From Antennarius striatus (taxonomy: Eukaryota > Chordata > Actinopteri > Lophiiformes > Antennariidae), in the NCBI RefSeq assembly GCF_040054535.1, contig NC_090795.1, forward strand, positions 8,610,501-8,674,500: a DNA stretch of 64,000 nt. Reading direction: 5' to 3'. The notes beneath the pieces were generated by a model that did no database searches, was not told where the DNA came from, and was given only the letters and a program-made list of their open reading frames with translations. The position numbers and the translations under genes were made by a program. Positions within the stretch are counted from its first letter, which is position 1. Every line of letters begins with the position of its first letter. Shown here in pieces: positions 33,621 through 52,089 of the stretch.

Positions 33621-33870
33621 GGGGCGGCAGTAGTTCAGTGGTAGAGCAGGTCGTCCAATGTTCCCAAGATCAGTGGTTCAATTCCCGCCCCCGGAGTGGG
33701 AGGTGTCAGCTCACCTCCAGAGCACTGCCCTTGAGCTAGTCGCCGTCCCTCTTTCCAAGTTGCTCATTTGGGGCACACCATGTAGGAGCTGCCCACCACT
33801 CTACCTCCCATTGCATGCCTAAATGCCTTTGTGTGTGTAGGAATTGCTCGGATAAGATAATTTGCTTCTT
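33621..33870 (+). repeat. tRNA-derived SINE, plus orientation
   Basis: Head GGGGCGGCAGTAGTTCAGTG (A-box region, 33621-33640) and B box GGTTCAATTCC at 33675-33685. The body has GGAGGTGTCAGCTCACCTCC. It is the same family as the minus-strand copy at 10384-10757 but lacks its LINE-like tail. It is not a tRNA gene: no foldable acceptor stem, and the body continues for about 150 bp. Confidence 0.75.
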
Positions 33871-33944
33871 CCTGTCCACAATATCCACATATCACATATA
33901 GCCAGAGACCTCAGGATACCCCAGGAGGAGCTGGAGATGTCTCT

Positions 33945-33980
33945 AATGCATGGATGGATGGATGGATGGATGGATGGACA
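33945..33980. repeat. (GGAT)n microsatellite
   Basis: About eight GATG units. Confidence 0.9.
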
Positions 33981-34902
33981 GTTGGATGTGAATCATAAAG
34001 ATGTCAGCCTCAGTGTTGCAAAACCATTTATAAGACACGCACGATTATACAGTATTTAATCTTTTTGAGTATTTTAGTCTCCAGTATGTTCAAATATGGC
34101 ATAGCATTACACCAGAGCACTAAATCTGTCATCCCTCTGTTATCTGTAGCTGGTTGTCCTTCAAGGCTGGATCCCATCAAGAACCAATACAGGGCAAGAA
34201 GGACAAGAACCTGTGATCTTCACAGATCAGCTAACAGAGTTGCCCCTCTCTCAATGTGTGATGTTCAGGCTACACGCCTACTGGTGGGTATTGATCAAGC
34301 ATACTTTTAAATAAATTAATCAGGCAGAAGCAAACAGTAACAACTAATTAGCGCGCGATCCACACTTTGTTGCTCGTGATTCTTGACAGCATTGACATTC
34401 TTTTGAACTTCTCTTTGTGTTTCTTTCAGTGAAGGAGAACGCAGCTGTAAAATTGTTTAGACATGACACAAAGCAAAACACCACTTTATACAACATAAAT
34501 AGGTGTCAAATCTACACAAACATGTAACTGATGCTGCTGCTCGCCTTCTGATATCACTCAAAAGTCAACCATTTAGCCTTTTGCTCACTACATTCGCAAT
34601 TTGAAAAATATTACATCTTATCCTACTTGTTTGTATTCAGTAGAGTTGCTGTAACTGCTTAACATTTGCTCGAGAAAAAAAAAAAAACAGAAAACAAGGA
34701 TATAACTTTGTGAAGGACACAAGTACACATGATGTTTGAATTACTCCCGGTCGGCCTCATCCTGTATCACTGGTGGGAAACTGCTGTATTTGGATGTCAC
34801 ATCTATGAAGAAGTAGCTTGGATTCTTGTATTTTGTAATTACAGCCCTGTTGCACACTGTTGCAGCTTAATGTTAAATGACTCCTGACATGAGCTATCTA
34901 GT

Positions 34903-34924
34903 AACACACACACACACACACACA
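34903..34924. repeat. (CA)n microsatellite, short
   Basis: About eleven CA units. Confidence 0.9.
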
Positions 34925-35578
34925 TTTGACAGCTCCATTTAACGCTGATTAGATTTGCAAGGACATGTAGCATACCCTCTCTGTGTCTCTCTGAGTAGGT
35001 TGAGTATCTCCTGAATCCCATCTACCGCAGTAATATTATGCAAATGGTTTAATATGAAGATAAAAGACTGTTACAGCGTGTGGCGCTCTCCTGGTTCACA
35101 GCCTCTCGTTTCCAGGACGATAGCTCTAACGAGAGGGGCACTATTTGGGAGTCATTAAATGATGGCCTTCCTGACATGCACCCGTTCACCGCCGCCGCCA
35201 CCCACCCCACGTCGGCCATTAAAGCGGCTCACACCCACACCAAGACACACACTGCAGACGCCTTTTAGCGCCAGCTCCCAGTCTCTTACACATCACAGTG
35301 TCACAGAATAGAAAATTACACTCTCCTCCCACAGAGAAAATTGCTTTGGAATTGCTTGGTTATAAAGATGTGCTTTAAAGAGAGGGGGTGCATGTAATAA
35401 AAAAAAAAAGAACACACACAAACACAATTACTTAAGCACTCTAAGGACATTTCTCACAAGTTAATCAGAGGATTTACCAATTATTGATGTCAAAAGGATT
35501 TGGTTGTGTATGTGTTTGTGGCCTGTTTATGTAGTGTAAAAGTCTGTCTTTGTATTCAAGGTATTTAGTGTGTATTTT

Positions 35579-35713
<135 letters not shown>

Positions 35714-37529
35714 AATAAGACATTACAGAGAATAGCAATGTTGCTTTCCACACAGTCACAGATGAGGTATTAAACAAAATGGGACAATGAAAAAGCCCCA
35801 AACTGTTACACTGTTGCAAGAAAAAACATAATGTTGCACACTACAGCACTGAGTGGAAGACAGAAAGATGTAGGGTGAATCAGTGTCAAGAGACAGATGG
35901 AGATGGAGGAAACAGAAGAAGCACAAAGTGGAAAATAGTAGAGGAGAGAAGATACAAGATGGTGCCGCAAAAGATAAGTCAGAGTGGATCAGGAAGGAGA
36001 AGAGTGGGGGAAAAATACTGCTTCCTCACCTCAACGACAGATTGTTTGTTTCCTAAAGAAGATGTTACAACCTGCTCCGTGTAGCCTGACCTTGACTTTT
36101 CTCTTAATTTTCCACTCTCTCTTCAATTCCAACATTTCAGTTGGTCCAAATCACCACTGACATCCTTCTCTTTTCTGTTTCAGGTTGAGATACGGCTCTT
36201 TTATGTCATTCTCTCCATTCTTATTAGGTCATCCTCTGAAAAGACAAAGGTTTGGAATAAAGGTCATGAATGATTATGTTCAATAAGAATACATTATTCA
36301 GACATTCACTCATTTTGCCAAAAAAGAAAATCACAAGTTACATCTAGCCAATGCATTTGGAAAATATCCCACATTATAATCTAAATTACCATGGAACAGT
36401 TTTGATTTTTGGATTGGTATACATTCTAATTTCTTTTAATCATTAATCTCTTGTCAGCCATCACATCATGTGACCAATGAATGGTTTGAAAGTAGAGTTA
36501 GTGAGAAAATTTTCATAACCATCGGAACCAGGATGTGTGTTTTTCTGATGTGGCACATTATTTAAACCATTCGTTGAGACATCAAGCAGGTTAGGACAAA
36601 TTCACTGGGAAAAAAATGAGACGATCTGATGTGTAATAATTTATTGAGGAAGAGTTGTGGGACACCTTCAAGTGATTTTCTATGGAACACAAATGAATCT
36701 TTAGCTAAGAATGACTTCTAGTGAGTTGGTGCCATTTTTTTTCCATTTTGCCAAAAAAGATAAGCAATCATAGAACAAAACAAAATCACCAGGCCACTAT
36801 GTCACCATAATGCAGATCCAGAGCCATTCTAATAAAGTCATTTTGAAGAATTTCATATATTTGTCAAAAGTAATTAGTTACAAAACCAGATCCGCCAATA
36901 TAGAAAATCTTTTTTTGTCGAAAACTCAAACTACTAATGATAAACAAATGGGTAAAGAAGCTTTCTTCAACAATATTAGCTATGTCCAAGGTATATTTGA
37001 TCATCTCATTGTAGTAACACAAGATGTATCACATGAGAACCGTCTCAGGATTCATCCAGATATAGATTAGAAACTATTGGGTCTTCAAGTTTTAGTGACA
37101 CTAGTGCTGGTGAACTTATGTACCATTTAACTGCTTTAGCAGGAAAATGTAATCGCAAGATGTGGTTGGTGTGATAATAAGGTATTTACCAAACAAAACC
37201 AGCTCAGAACAGGGAGTCGTGAAGCGTATTGATTTTATTATGCTTTATTTATTTACCTTTACAACTGTTTTAGTACATATAAAATACCCTGAGCCACAAA
37301 TGCCCAACTGTCATAATTCTGTCACACTGTCTCTCTGAACAGAGCCCACCATAGACCTCATCAAAAATAGAATTAGTTCCCCAGGCAGGACCAATATGAT
37401 GGCAGTGGAACATAATGACACTGGGGCTACTGGTACACTTTTCCTCAATAGGGCACCCAAAGGGCAAGGGTGTGGATCAGTCCGAACAGCGGGTGCGGTG
37501 CCAGTTATACCGTCCCCCCCTCCCTCTAG

Positions 37530-37800
37530 AGCAGTGCTTCTCAATTATTTTCTTTTGCGCCCCCCCTAGCCAGAAGAAAACAATTCGCGCTCCCCAACTC
37601 TCCGCCACGACTATAAATAACATCAATTGTCTATAAAATTGTTAAGCACAGCCTCTGCATAATATTTTATTCTCATTAGCATTAAAGAAAACAAAAAAGG
37701 AAAAAAGAAATATAGTTCAACATGTAACAAAGAATAATTTTATCCCCCTGGCATCGCACCCTAGATGTCCCCCTAGAGTGTGAGGACAGGTAGCGAGGAT
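37530..37800. repeat. Interspersed repeat, unclassified
   Basis: AGCAGTGCTTCTCAATTATT, then a C-rich GCGCCCCCCCTAGCC and, near its end, CCCCCTGGCATCGCACCCTA. This is the layout of a non-coding repeat common in fish; class not determined. Confidence 0.45.
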
Positions 37801-37936
37801 GCCTCCTCTACATTCAGCCACGGAGTTTTGATGGGTGTTCTGAAATATGAAGAGGAAAACTTGACACTTGAGAGTGTCTTCATTGCTGGACATCAAGGAG
37901 GGTGTATTTGTACTGCTGTTGTTTTGTTGCCCAAGT

Positions 37937-37961
37937 ATGTTTGTGTGTGTGTGTGTGTGTG
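37937..37961. repeat. (TG)n microsatellite, short
   Basis: About twelve TG units. Confidence 0.85.
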
Positions 37962-38644
37962 AGTGTGACTGATGTTCTATCAATCTGTGAAGGACTATGT
38001 GTGAGTTTAGGTGTGTAAGGGTACATCTCTGTCTGTGTACATGTGTATAAACGTGTCTCTTTCCCAACACCATCATTAGATGGTAGGCAGTCCCAGTGTT
38101 GGGGGTGTAGCTCGGCTGCTCCTGTGGCCCCTCGGGCCAATTTAGGGGGAGAAAAGCACTTCGATCCTGGCCTGCAAGTCTGAGGTTCCCCAGCGGGAGG
38201 CAGCACAGCCCTGCAATCTATATTGGATTTATTCCTTTCCCATCTACAGGCCCCACACGCCCCACAGAGAGGAAGTCTCAACTGCACTCTCACTGTCGCC
38301 TAAGACAATATGTTATGGTACACACATGAGTACACATAATCGTATAAACACACATGTAAGCACACACTCAGAGGCACAAACACCTAGTCTATCTTCAAGG
38401 CACACTCCCCCACAGCAAGGAAGTTCTAGCAGCACACTTTCTGTCCCTGTAGGAGCTGCAGGGGTCAAGATATACTGAGATGTGTGACAGACAGACAGAA
38501 AGAGTCATCCCGGTGAGTTATTTTAGGCTGATCACTGTCTCTCTTGTGGAAAAATATTGTTCAGATTTATAAAGACCAGGGTATAAAATGCATTTTATTA
38601 CATAAAAGAAAAAAAAAAGAATTTACATAAAACTCAGACAAGGT

Positions 38645-38905
38645 CAGAGAGAAACGAGGTTCTTAATTTAGTCTAATCAACTGTCATTTGCATCGCGCCA
38701 TTTGCGCAAGGTATTGCCACTAACTGAATAAATGGACTTCTTCAGACTCAAGGGGGGGGCACTCCGGTTTTGATAAGCTGGCAACATAACTGATTTGCAT
38801 ATATTACTTTGATTATCTCATTACTAGGATGATCCTTGCGGAATTTTTGACACTCGCGCAATCGAATTAAAATTAAGGCACGCAATCAATAAAAGGGCAA
38901 CGCGG
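38645..38905. promoter_or_regulatory. Candidate ARX upstream enhancer with POU octamers
   Basis: Non-repetitive block with two exact ATTTGCAT octamers (38686-38693 and 38793-38800), plus CTAATCAA and several homeodomain-type AT cores. Function is inferred from position and motif content only. Confidence 0.35.
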
Positions 38906-38950
38906 CTGTGAAAACACACGGCGCCCCAGGTTTGTATGGTCAACTAGCAA

Positions 38951-38990
38951 TGATGATGATGATGACGATGATGATGATGATGACGATGAT
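38951..38990. repeat. (GAT)n microsatellite with GAC variants
   Basis: GAT trinucleotides interrupted by two GAC units. Confidence 0.9.
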
Positions 38991-39699
38991 CTCTTCAGCT
39001 CGCGAGCTCCTGGATTCCGTGGTAGGTTTAAGAGAGTCTTGGGCTCTTGATTCCTGTGATCAACGCAGTAATCACTGGAGACAATGGGGGCCGTGAAATT
39101 GCCGCTCTCGTATGGGTGACCTATCCACCTGTCATGAATCCAAGAGTGGCCCACAGGCGGCTCATGTCTACGCAATCGATAATAGTGCTCACATCTTTCC
39201 TACAACTCAGCCTATCTGTGCAATGATGAAATCGTGCGTAAAGACGCGCAAGCATCGGATAATTTTGCACTGTTTCAGCCAAAATAAGCTGGCACAATGT
39301 CTGGAACAGGCACGGGAATGAGCATCAATTCGGTATAACAGGGTATTATTTGCGAGCAACACCTGAGGACATGGGTTCATGAAAAATCTGAAGTATCACC
39401 TGAATTTAGGTTTCATTTTTAGTGAATGTGTATCCAAAAAAAAAAAAATGTAGTGGCTCATTTGTTGCCATAATACATAAACTGTTAGGTGGAAACAAAC
39501 GGAGACTCTCGTCGTCGACACGTCCGCGTTTTTTAGATTCATGTAGTAAATAATTATGGGCCTGGAAATTGATTTCCTTACGACCTTCTCCACCAAACGA
39601 GGCATCCCACCTCAACGAAAGCCACTTCTGTTGAAGCATTAAGTCATTAATTATTTTCCTTACATAAGGACAAATTATCGAGTCAGTTGAGCGAAATTA

Positions 39700-39905
39700 G
39701 AACCCTTTGTTTGTGATCAGACCGCATTACCACTGGAAATTACGGATGATGGCTGCGTGTGCGCTCGCCTTTGTTGTTTCGATCATCGCCTGTCGCTCCG
39801 AACTCGCTCTAACAAAGTCATTAAATTGACTCCCTCTCGCTCTCATTATGCGGGCTGTTAATAACCGCTAATTAACTTTGCTTACGCGCGCCTTAAAAGC
39901 CTCCC
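39700..39905. promoter_or_regulatory. Candidate ARX upstream conserved element
   Basis: Moderately GC-rich, unique sequence with no coding frame. It includes TAATTA at 39869-39874 within CCGCTAATTAACTTTG, and CATTAAATTGACTCCC. This texture is typical of developmental conserved non-coding DNA. Not tested by alignment. Confidence 0.4.
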
Positions 39906-40689
39906 GCCCCTCCCAACACACACCCTCTGCCTGTACCCATTCTCCCTCTTTTCCTTCTTTTCCTGCGAGGCCTCTCTAGCAGAGCGAGTGTCCAATTATG
40001 TCAGATCGCAAGGATGGATGGAAGAAGAGTGTTGTCACCGAGGCCACCAGCTATTTGCATTGTAAGGACTTATATTTATAGGTGTTGCGTCTAAAGAAAC
40101 TTTTAGTAATAAAAATATTTTAGAATGGACCTAACCAGACAGGTGCACGTATAAGAACTACCAGGTAGGACAGAGAAATAAAGTGGAAGGCAAGATGGAT
40201 GTGGATGGAAGAAATTGGCAAATGCACAGACAATGATGCGTATTGATAGTGAAAGACAGATCCAGAATAAGTGTCACCTGGTCGAGACAGTTACTACTTC
40301 TTCCAGGAGATGGCGCCATTTGAATGACCTGCCGGACTCTGGTGTGCTGGTCGGAGGTCCGCACCACCATCACTTGCGCGGCCCTCAGAGAGGACTGGAA
40401 ACGGGCCGCAAGGAAGCGGAGATAGATTGTGTCACTTAGGAGAAAACCGTCACAATGACTTCAGGCTTGAGACTTTCCAAGCAACACAATTGTATTTGTG
40501 TTATCTACATAACTTTCAAATACAATGAAATGATGACATGCATACAACAACCTAAAGCCTGAAAGGCCTGAAGAGCTATGGTTTGGGCCCCGATTTAAGA
40601 GAAACAGAAAGACAAGAAAGCAGCTAAACCGATGTTTCCACTGGAAATCATCAAGTTAGGATGTTATGTAAATACAGGAAAGGAGGAGG

Positions 40690-40995
40690 TTTGTGCTGGA
40701 ACAGAAAGCCATCTCTCTCCGCCATCTTTTCACCTGCACGTCAAACAGACGGAAAATTGAAAATGTGAAAATTGTGCTCCGACAATTCCGTTCCCCTCTA
40801 ATGTATGCGTGTAATTAGTGCATTTAAACAAAGCACGGATGTCCTGCTGGCTGAAATGGCGGCTGACATCTCTTTTTCCACAGGGTTAATAACAGTGTGC
40901 GGATAAATGAATCAAATTGTGGCCCCCAAATTACAGAGCGACTCCAAATACCCGTCTGTGTTACGCGCGTCTGTTTGTGACCGCACAGGAAATGG
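40690..40995. promoter_or_regulatory. Candidate ARX upstream conserved element
   Basis: Unique block with GTGTAATTAGTGCATTTAAA, GCTGAAATGGCGGCTGACAT and AACAGTGTGCGGATAAATGA, without coding potential, about 2.3 kb before the ARX start. Inferred. Confidence 0.4.
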
Positions 40996-41789
40996 CACAA
41001 CATTTTATATTATTATTATACTCATCACATTTATTTGCGTGCAAATAAACACGCTCGGAAGTTTGTGACAAAAAAAGTTGTGGGTGGATGGAACATGTCA
41101 CCATCCGTGTGCCTAATGACAGGATCTGTTTATAAAATTGTGCACCGTGATTTAGAATTTAGAAGGACTTTGCCTGGTAAGAACATGTGCAGTACAAGAA
41201 ACACATTATTTTGTACGTGTTTTGTAGAATTTTCGGGCTTTTATATAAAATATACTACTGTACCTCCAATGAATTTCCTGCACTCTCCCTGTGCCTTAAC
41301 TAAAGAGATCAATCGTGCCCTTATTGCCGTTTCAATCACAAAGGGTCCTAAAGCTACCGTTTTAAGATACTTTTTTTTTTTTAAAAGAAGAAGACCTGTG
41401 CAATTTTCTGGACATACACCACATTATATTTTTACTTTTTGTTTCTCTAGGCCGGGCAGATACATAACGGAGGGGAGGAAGAGACAGACAGCGAGAGAGA
41501 AAGGGTAAGAGAGAGTAAATTGCAGCTTGCTGAAGTTTTTGGATTGCATTCTGAAAATGATCCTTTTAACAGTGATGGGCTTTGAGGCGAGGATAAGGGT
41601 CATGCCATTCACAGCGGGTTAAATAGACTTTCATTTAAAATTACATTCTCGATCCATCGCTCCATCTATCCCCCTCTCCACAGCGGAGTCCCTGCGCGCT
41701 ATCCCGGCTCCCCTGGCGCCGACTCATCACCGACGCAGCACCTGTACTTCTGAAGTCAATGTATAAGTCCAACTGAGAGGCAATTAGAG

Positions 41790-41977
<188 letters not shown>

Positions 41978-42269
41978 CAACACTCCACGTTCTCTGTCTT
42001 TAAAAGTAAAGGTTCTTGTATGAAAAATATCGGATCATTTTTGAACCCATCCAGTGATGGTAATTTTTTTTATATGGGTTACATGTATGAATAGCCCCGA
42101 AGTTGAAGGCAAACTCCGCGCCAGATTTCTTTTCTTACCACAGGGATTCAAGAGAATAGTATAAAAGTGAATGAGGGGCGTTGCATGTTTATGTGTAGTA
42201 AGGTCTAATAAAAAGTCAGAGATCAAACACAAAGAACAAGCACAGGCCCATACCCTGATTTATTAGGCA

Positions 42270-42270
<1 letters not shown>

Positions 42271-42340
<70 letters not shown>
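42271..42340. repeat. (TTA)n microsatellite
   Basis: About 23 TTA units. Confidence 0.95.
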
Positions 42341-42341
<1 letters not shown>

Positions 42342-42744
42342 ACATTGACTCGTTAAGTAAAATAAAATACAGACTTTACTTAAAAGATTCATGTATAGCA
42401 GTAAGTCCTGTGTGTTGACTAGAATCCAGCCACACGCATATATTATGTGGACACGCAATATACTTATGTCTCCCATTGGTATATTTAAAAACGTGGTTAC
42501 ATTAAATAACATTAAATAGGTTCACTGTTCTTCTAACGGTTGATGATCGCTACTGGACCCACTCATCTAACTCTTTTTTTTTTATGTTACATGTATAGTG
42601 GATTACGATAAAAACGAAAGTAACACTCGAGAAGGAAAAAAAAACTAATTTAAATTATTTAAGTTATCGAGTTCGTTCCAGAAAGAAAATCCATTCCATG
42701 TCAGGTTTTGTTGCCTTTCCCTCAAATTAACTTTAATCGTAAAA

Positions 42745-42755
42745 TATATATAAAG
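42745..42755 (+). promoter_or_regulatory. arx: TATA box of ARX (candidate)
   Basis: TATATATAAAG placed about 415 bp before the ATG. A start site near 42780 would give a 5' UTR of about 390 nt that includes the GA-rich tract at 42935-42990. Confidence 0.5.
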
Positions 42756-42934
42756 CAGCTCTGCGCTGTCTCTCTCCCCACATACACACATACGAGCCAA
42801 TCAGGCGCGATAACTGTCTCCACGTCTGCGGTGCTTGCGCGCAGAGAAGAGACGCGCCTAACAGGACAGGAGCGCAACGAGAGGCGGTCAAACCGCGGTC
42901 TGTCATTAGGTGAGGCTGTGTGTGAGAAAGAAAG

Positions 42935-42990
42935 GGGGGGAGAGAGAGAGAGAGAGAGGGAGAGAGAGGGAGAGGGAGAGGGAGAGAGAG
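42935..42990. repeat. (GA)n-rich tract in ARX 5' UTR
   Basis: GA repeats with GGGA interruptions, in the probable 5' leader; another GA-rich run lies at 43070-43115. Confidence 0.85.
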
Positions 42991-43169
42991 GAGGTACCGG
43001 TTCAAACTGACACCGGCCTGAGAAGAAGGGAGAAGACGGAGGAGAAGAGAGCACCGGGCCCCACGCGTGTGCGAGAGAGAGGAAGAGTGAGAGAGAAAGA
43101 GAGAGAGAGGGAGGGAGGGAGTGGGATACTGACAGGCGTTACCGAAGCTAGACGAACCGAAACGTCGAC

Positions 43170-48746
<5,577 letters not shown>

Positions 48747-48946
48747 ACACTCAACACCAGCTAGGCCCCACCCCCCCGTCCAGGGCTAATGTCCCATTCC
48801 ATGCACCCCTATCCCCCTTCTACGAACCCATTCATACCTCAGGAGGCTGATGTCCTGATGTCCCCTCATTCAACCGTCCATTTTACCTCATGTTTCCCTA
48901 CCAGATAGCACGACCAAATTCAAAAGAGCACTGGCTAAAAAAGTGT

Positions 48947-48994
<48 letters not shown>

Positions 48995-50840
48995 GTTGGT
49001 GTGTGCGTGTGTGCGCCCTAATCAAAGCTACTCTACCATTGTTTTACTCTCTAAACCCGCACCTGAATGACAGCACATCAACATTTTTTCACGTCAATTA
49101 TAAAATAGACTCTTTCAGAACACCTTCATGGATTTATAAAAAAAAAAAAAGGAGAGATTTCTTAATACTTACTGTCAGCTAACTAAACTAAAATCAGGCT
49201 CCATATTATTGTTGTACATGTACATATATTTTAAGACCTGATTTGCACAGGCATACATGAATAAATACAAAGCAGTGCCACTCCAGGTATGTAATCGAAT
49301 CTATTAGAAATTTGAAGGAGTTGTGCTGCAATTTCCATTTGATGCCACTTTCTTTTCTGATTCAAAACGTTTTGCATGAAACTATCCAGTGTAGGATAGT
49401 GGCATTAATGGAGATACACAAACACTTTATATGTTAGGGTTATACACATAAAAACACATGAGCTTATGATATATTATGTACGTTTTCCATAATCAGCCAT
49501 TGTGTAAAAAAAATAATGTCAACCAATTACAGTGCTTTTACACAAGAATGCATCAGTTATAATAATTCAGTAATATAATATATTGTGGTGTTGCTGACAG
49601 CGGCCATTTTTGTGCATTGGGTACTTTCACTTTTGATTAAGTCTTTTTTTTTCTTCTTTTTTTTTTACAATATTTCCACTTAATTTGAAGAAGTCCTGAA
49701 GGCACATGCATGTGCGTACGTGCACGCACTCGCGCACTGACACACGCACAAACGGGGGGACCCACAACTATAGAAAGGATTCTCACGTCAAACTTGGACA
49801 AATCATGTGTTCGACATGAACACTGCTTCATCTGTATGCTTGCATGTGGGCTGCAGTCTTTAATAAAGGCAACTTGGAAGACCCCCTTCCCACACACACC
49901 ACTCACCCACCCACCGACACAAACACACCACCCACACACACACACACACACACACACGAACATACACACCAGAACCAAAGGAAAACTGTCCCCACCCCTC
50001 TCCACAAGCCTGACTCATCTCCACTGCTCACCTGTCCACCAGTCTCACTCAGAACCACCACTAGATGTATATTTTTAAATTAAAGCAGATTTATTTGAGG
50101 TTATTCAAACGCCAGATTTCTGTATTGTGTGGCTATTTGAGATACACCCCCCCCCCCTTATTATTATTATTACTATCCCAGCTTTTTCTCCGAGTCTGAC
50201 TCGAGGACACGCGAGCAAAGATGAGATCTGTCTCTGCTGACATGACTGTATGAAAGAAAACTGTAAATATTGTGTACAATGAGGGGGAAAATACCACAGC
50301 AAAGGATGATTTTCAAAACAAGGTCGTGTATATTTCAGGAGACCATGTTTTGATAATTTGCACTCGTTGTAGTGTTCAATGAATGTCGCCCCGTGTAGAA
50401 TTTCACCTGTGTTCATGAATTATTAGGTTTTTAGATAATTATTTATGTCAAAACTTTTACCCGAGGAAATGAATGAAGGAACTTTTTCTTTCTTATAAGT
50501 GATTGTGAGTTTCCTGGTTCAATTATTCTAATTTGAATAAATGACATTGGATTAATGAGTTACTTTTATTATTTCAAATTACTTTAGGACTAAACCAGGA
50601 AAACGATGTGAAATAGAATACCATAGAACTATTAATAAAAGGTGTTATGAAGAAAATGTGTTTTTTTCTGTGTTAAATTTGAGGATAAGATTGTAATTCA
50701 TGGGTCTGTTTTTTTCTTCTAATTTTAAATTATTTTGATATAATTGACTGAATAGTATACTGGGAGTTAACATAAGTACTTCAGTATCAGGTTTTCTGGT
50801 GCTCAAAATGCCTGCTGAGGAAGATAAAAAACATTTTTCC
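48747..50840. other. ARX 3' UTR and downstream DNA
   Basis: After the stop, C-rich then AT-rich sequence with TG and CA tracts (CA at 49933-49957). Several AATAAA-like hexamers occur (for example near 50537), so the exact ARX 3' end is not fixed. No other gene was seen. Confidence 0.45.
48943..49014. repeat. (TG)n microsatellite, imperfect, in ARX 3' region
   Basis: TG repeats with CTG, CGTG and TTGG interruptions. Confidence 0.9.
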
Positions 50841-50849
50841 TGAGAGGAA

Positions 50850-51240
50850 TTTGTCTGCAGAGAGCAGAGGTGGAGGCGCGCTGCTCCACCTCAATAAGGG
50901 AAAATGCGTAATCCGGAGCGCTGCGTGCGTCTATCCTCTTCAACGGAGTTGACAAAATACTGACCATATATTCATGAGCTTAATCCCCAACATGTGAAAC
51001 GGGTGACAAAGGCGAGGGTTTTTCAATTAGATCCCCCACTTTATGTGGGGGACCCGTCACAAAACTTCCTTTAAAACCCTTTAAAGGCGCTAAATTGGTC
51101 TTAACATCTGTAATGCCTTGTCGATGGAAGCGAGTCTCCTTTGTCATTAATGAAGTTACAAACCACTTCATTTTAGGGCTTTCACGCACAAATCTCGCAG
51201 ATTTAATTCCCCCTCCACCCACCACCAACTGGATGTCAAA
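50850..51240. promoter_or_regulatory. Candidate conserved element downstream of ARX, with hairpin
   Basis: Unique block with GGGAAAATGCGTAATCCGGA, GTGACAAAGGCGAGGG and CTCCTTTGTCATTAATGAAG. It contains the perfect hairpin TCCCCCAC-TTTAT-GTGGGGGA at 51032-51052. No coding frame. Lies where mammals carry ultraconserved ARX enhancers (between ARX and POLA1); identity to a specific one was not tested. Confidence 0.45.
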
Positions 51241-52022
51241 CTAATGCAGGACTATTACAGCAATCAATGGTTTTTCTCCTCCGTTTGACCCATCCATGGT
51301 ATCCAGCCAAATCGCGTGAAATTACCCTGCGGCTTAAAGTAGTCCCTCTTTTTCATTGTCTTCATATGTGGAAAAAAAAACCTCCACTCATTCCTTCAGT
51401 AGGTTTTACACCTGTTAATCAGTCAATTTAGTTCAAACAGGCACGGATGACGTCTGATAAGAGAAAGATGGGGACTATACATTTATCTTTACGCATACAC
51501 ACGCCCTTGCGCGTAATTGACCATGAGGGAAAATGAGGGGAAAAATGTGATGGAAATAATTTTCTCAATTGCACTAAAACCACATCTACAAACTAGATGT
51601 GTGTTTTTTAAATTCCCGTTCTTAATTTCAAGCCCAGTAGACCGTGTTTTTTTTTTTTTTTTTCTGTAGGGTTTTGATGAGATTGTCGTGGGAGTTCTAA
51701 TGTGAGTATAACTAATGAATACCAAACCAATTTGTCCCTAATATCTAGGGAATGTAGAGAGACGGGTGACCTGCTGTGAGTGAGGCTTAAACTTTCTTTG
51801 CAGCGCAAAAAAAAAAAAAAAAGGCGAGAAAATTGAAATGCTGTCGCGGGGCAATAGCTCTGGATTTATAAAGTCACACTTGTTGGGTGTGTGCGCCCGA
51901 ATAAAAGACAGGCATGTACTCAGGATTAGGCCCATGAGGTTTTTCTGTTGCATGATAATGAATGTTGATATAAGAAATGTGAATACAGTTCAATCATGCG
52001 GTATTTTCTAACAAATTGGCAG

Positions 52023-52073
52023 TAAAAAAAAAAAAAAAAGAAGAAGAAGAAAAAAGAAAGAAAAAAGAAGGAA
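52023..52073. repeat. A-rich / (GAA)n simple repeat
   Basis: Poly-A of about 17 followed by GAA and GAAA units. Confidence 0.9.
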
Positions 52074-52089
52074 ATGTGCATGATTTGAT

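Noticed and set aside
33621-33700. Possible functional tRNA gene
   Set aside because: A and B boxes are present but no acceptor stem pairs, and it continues into a SINE body shared with 10384-10757.
41035-41508. 157-aa frame before ARX
   Set aside because: No family resemblance, no splice or start context, low-complexity parts.
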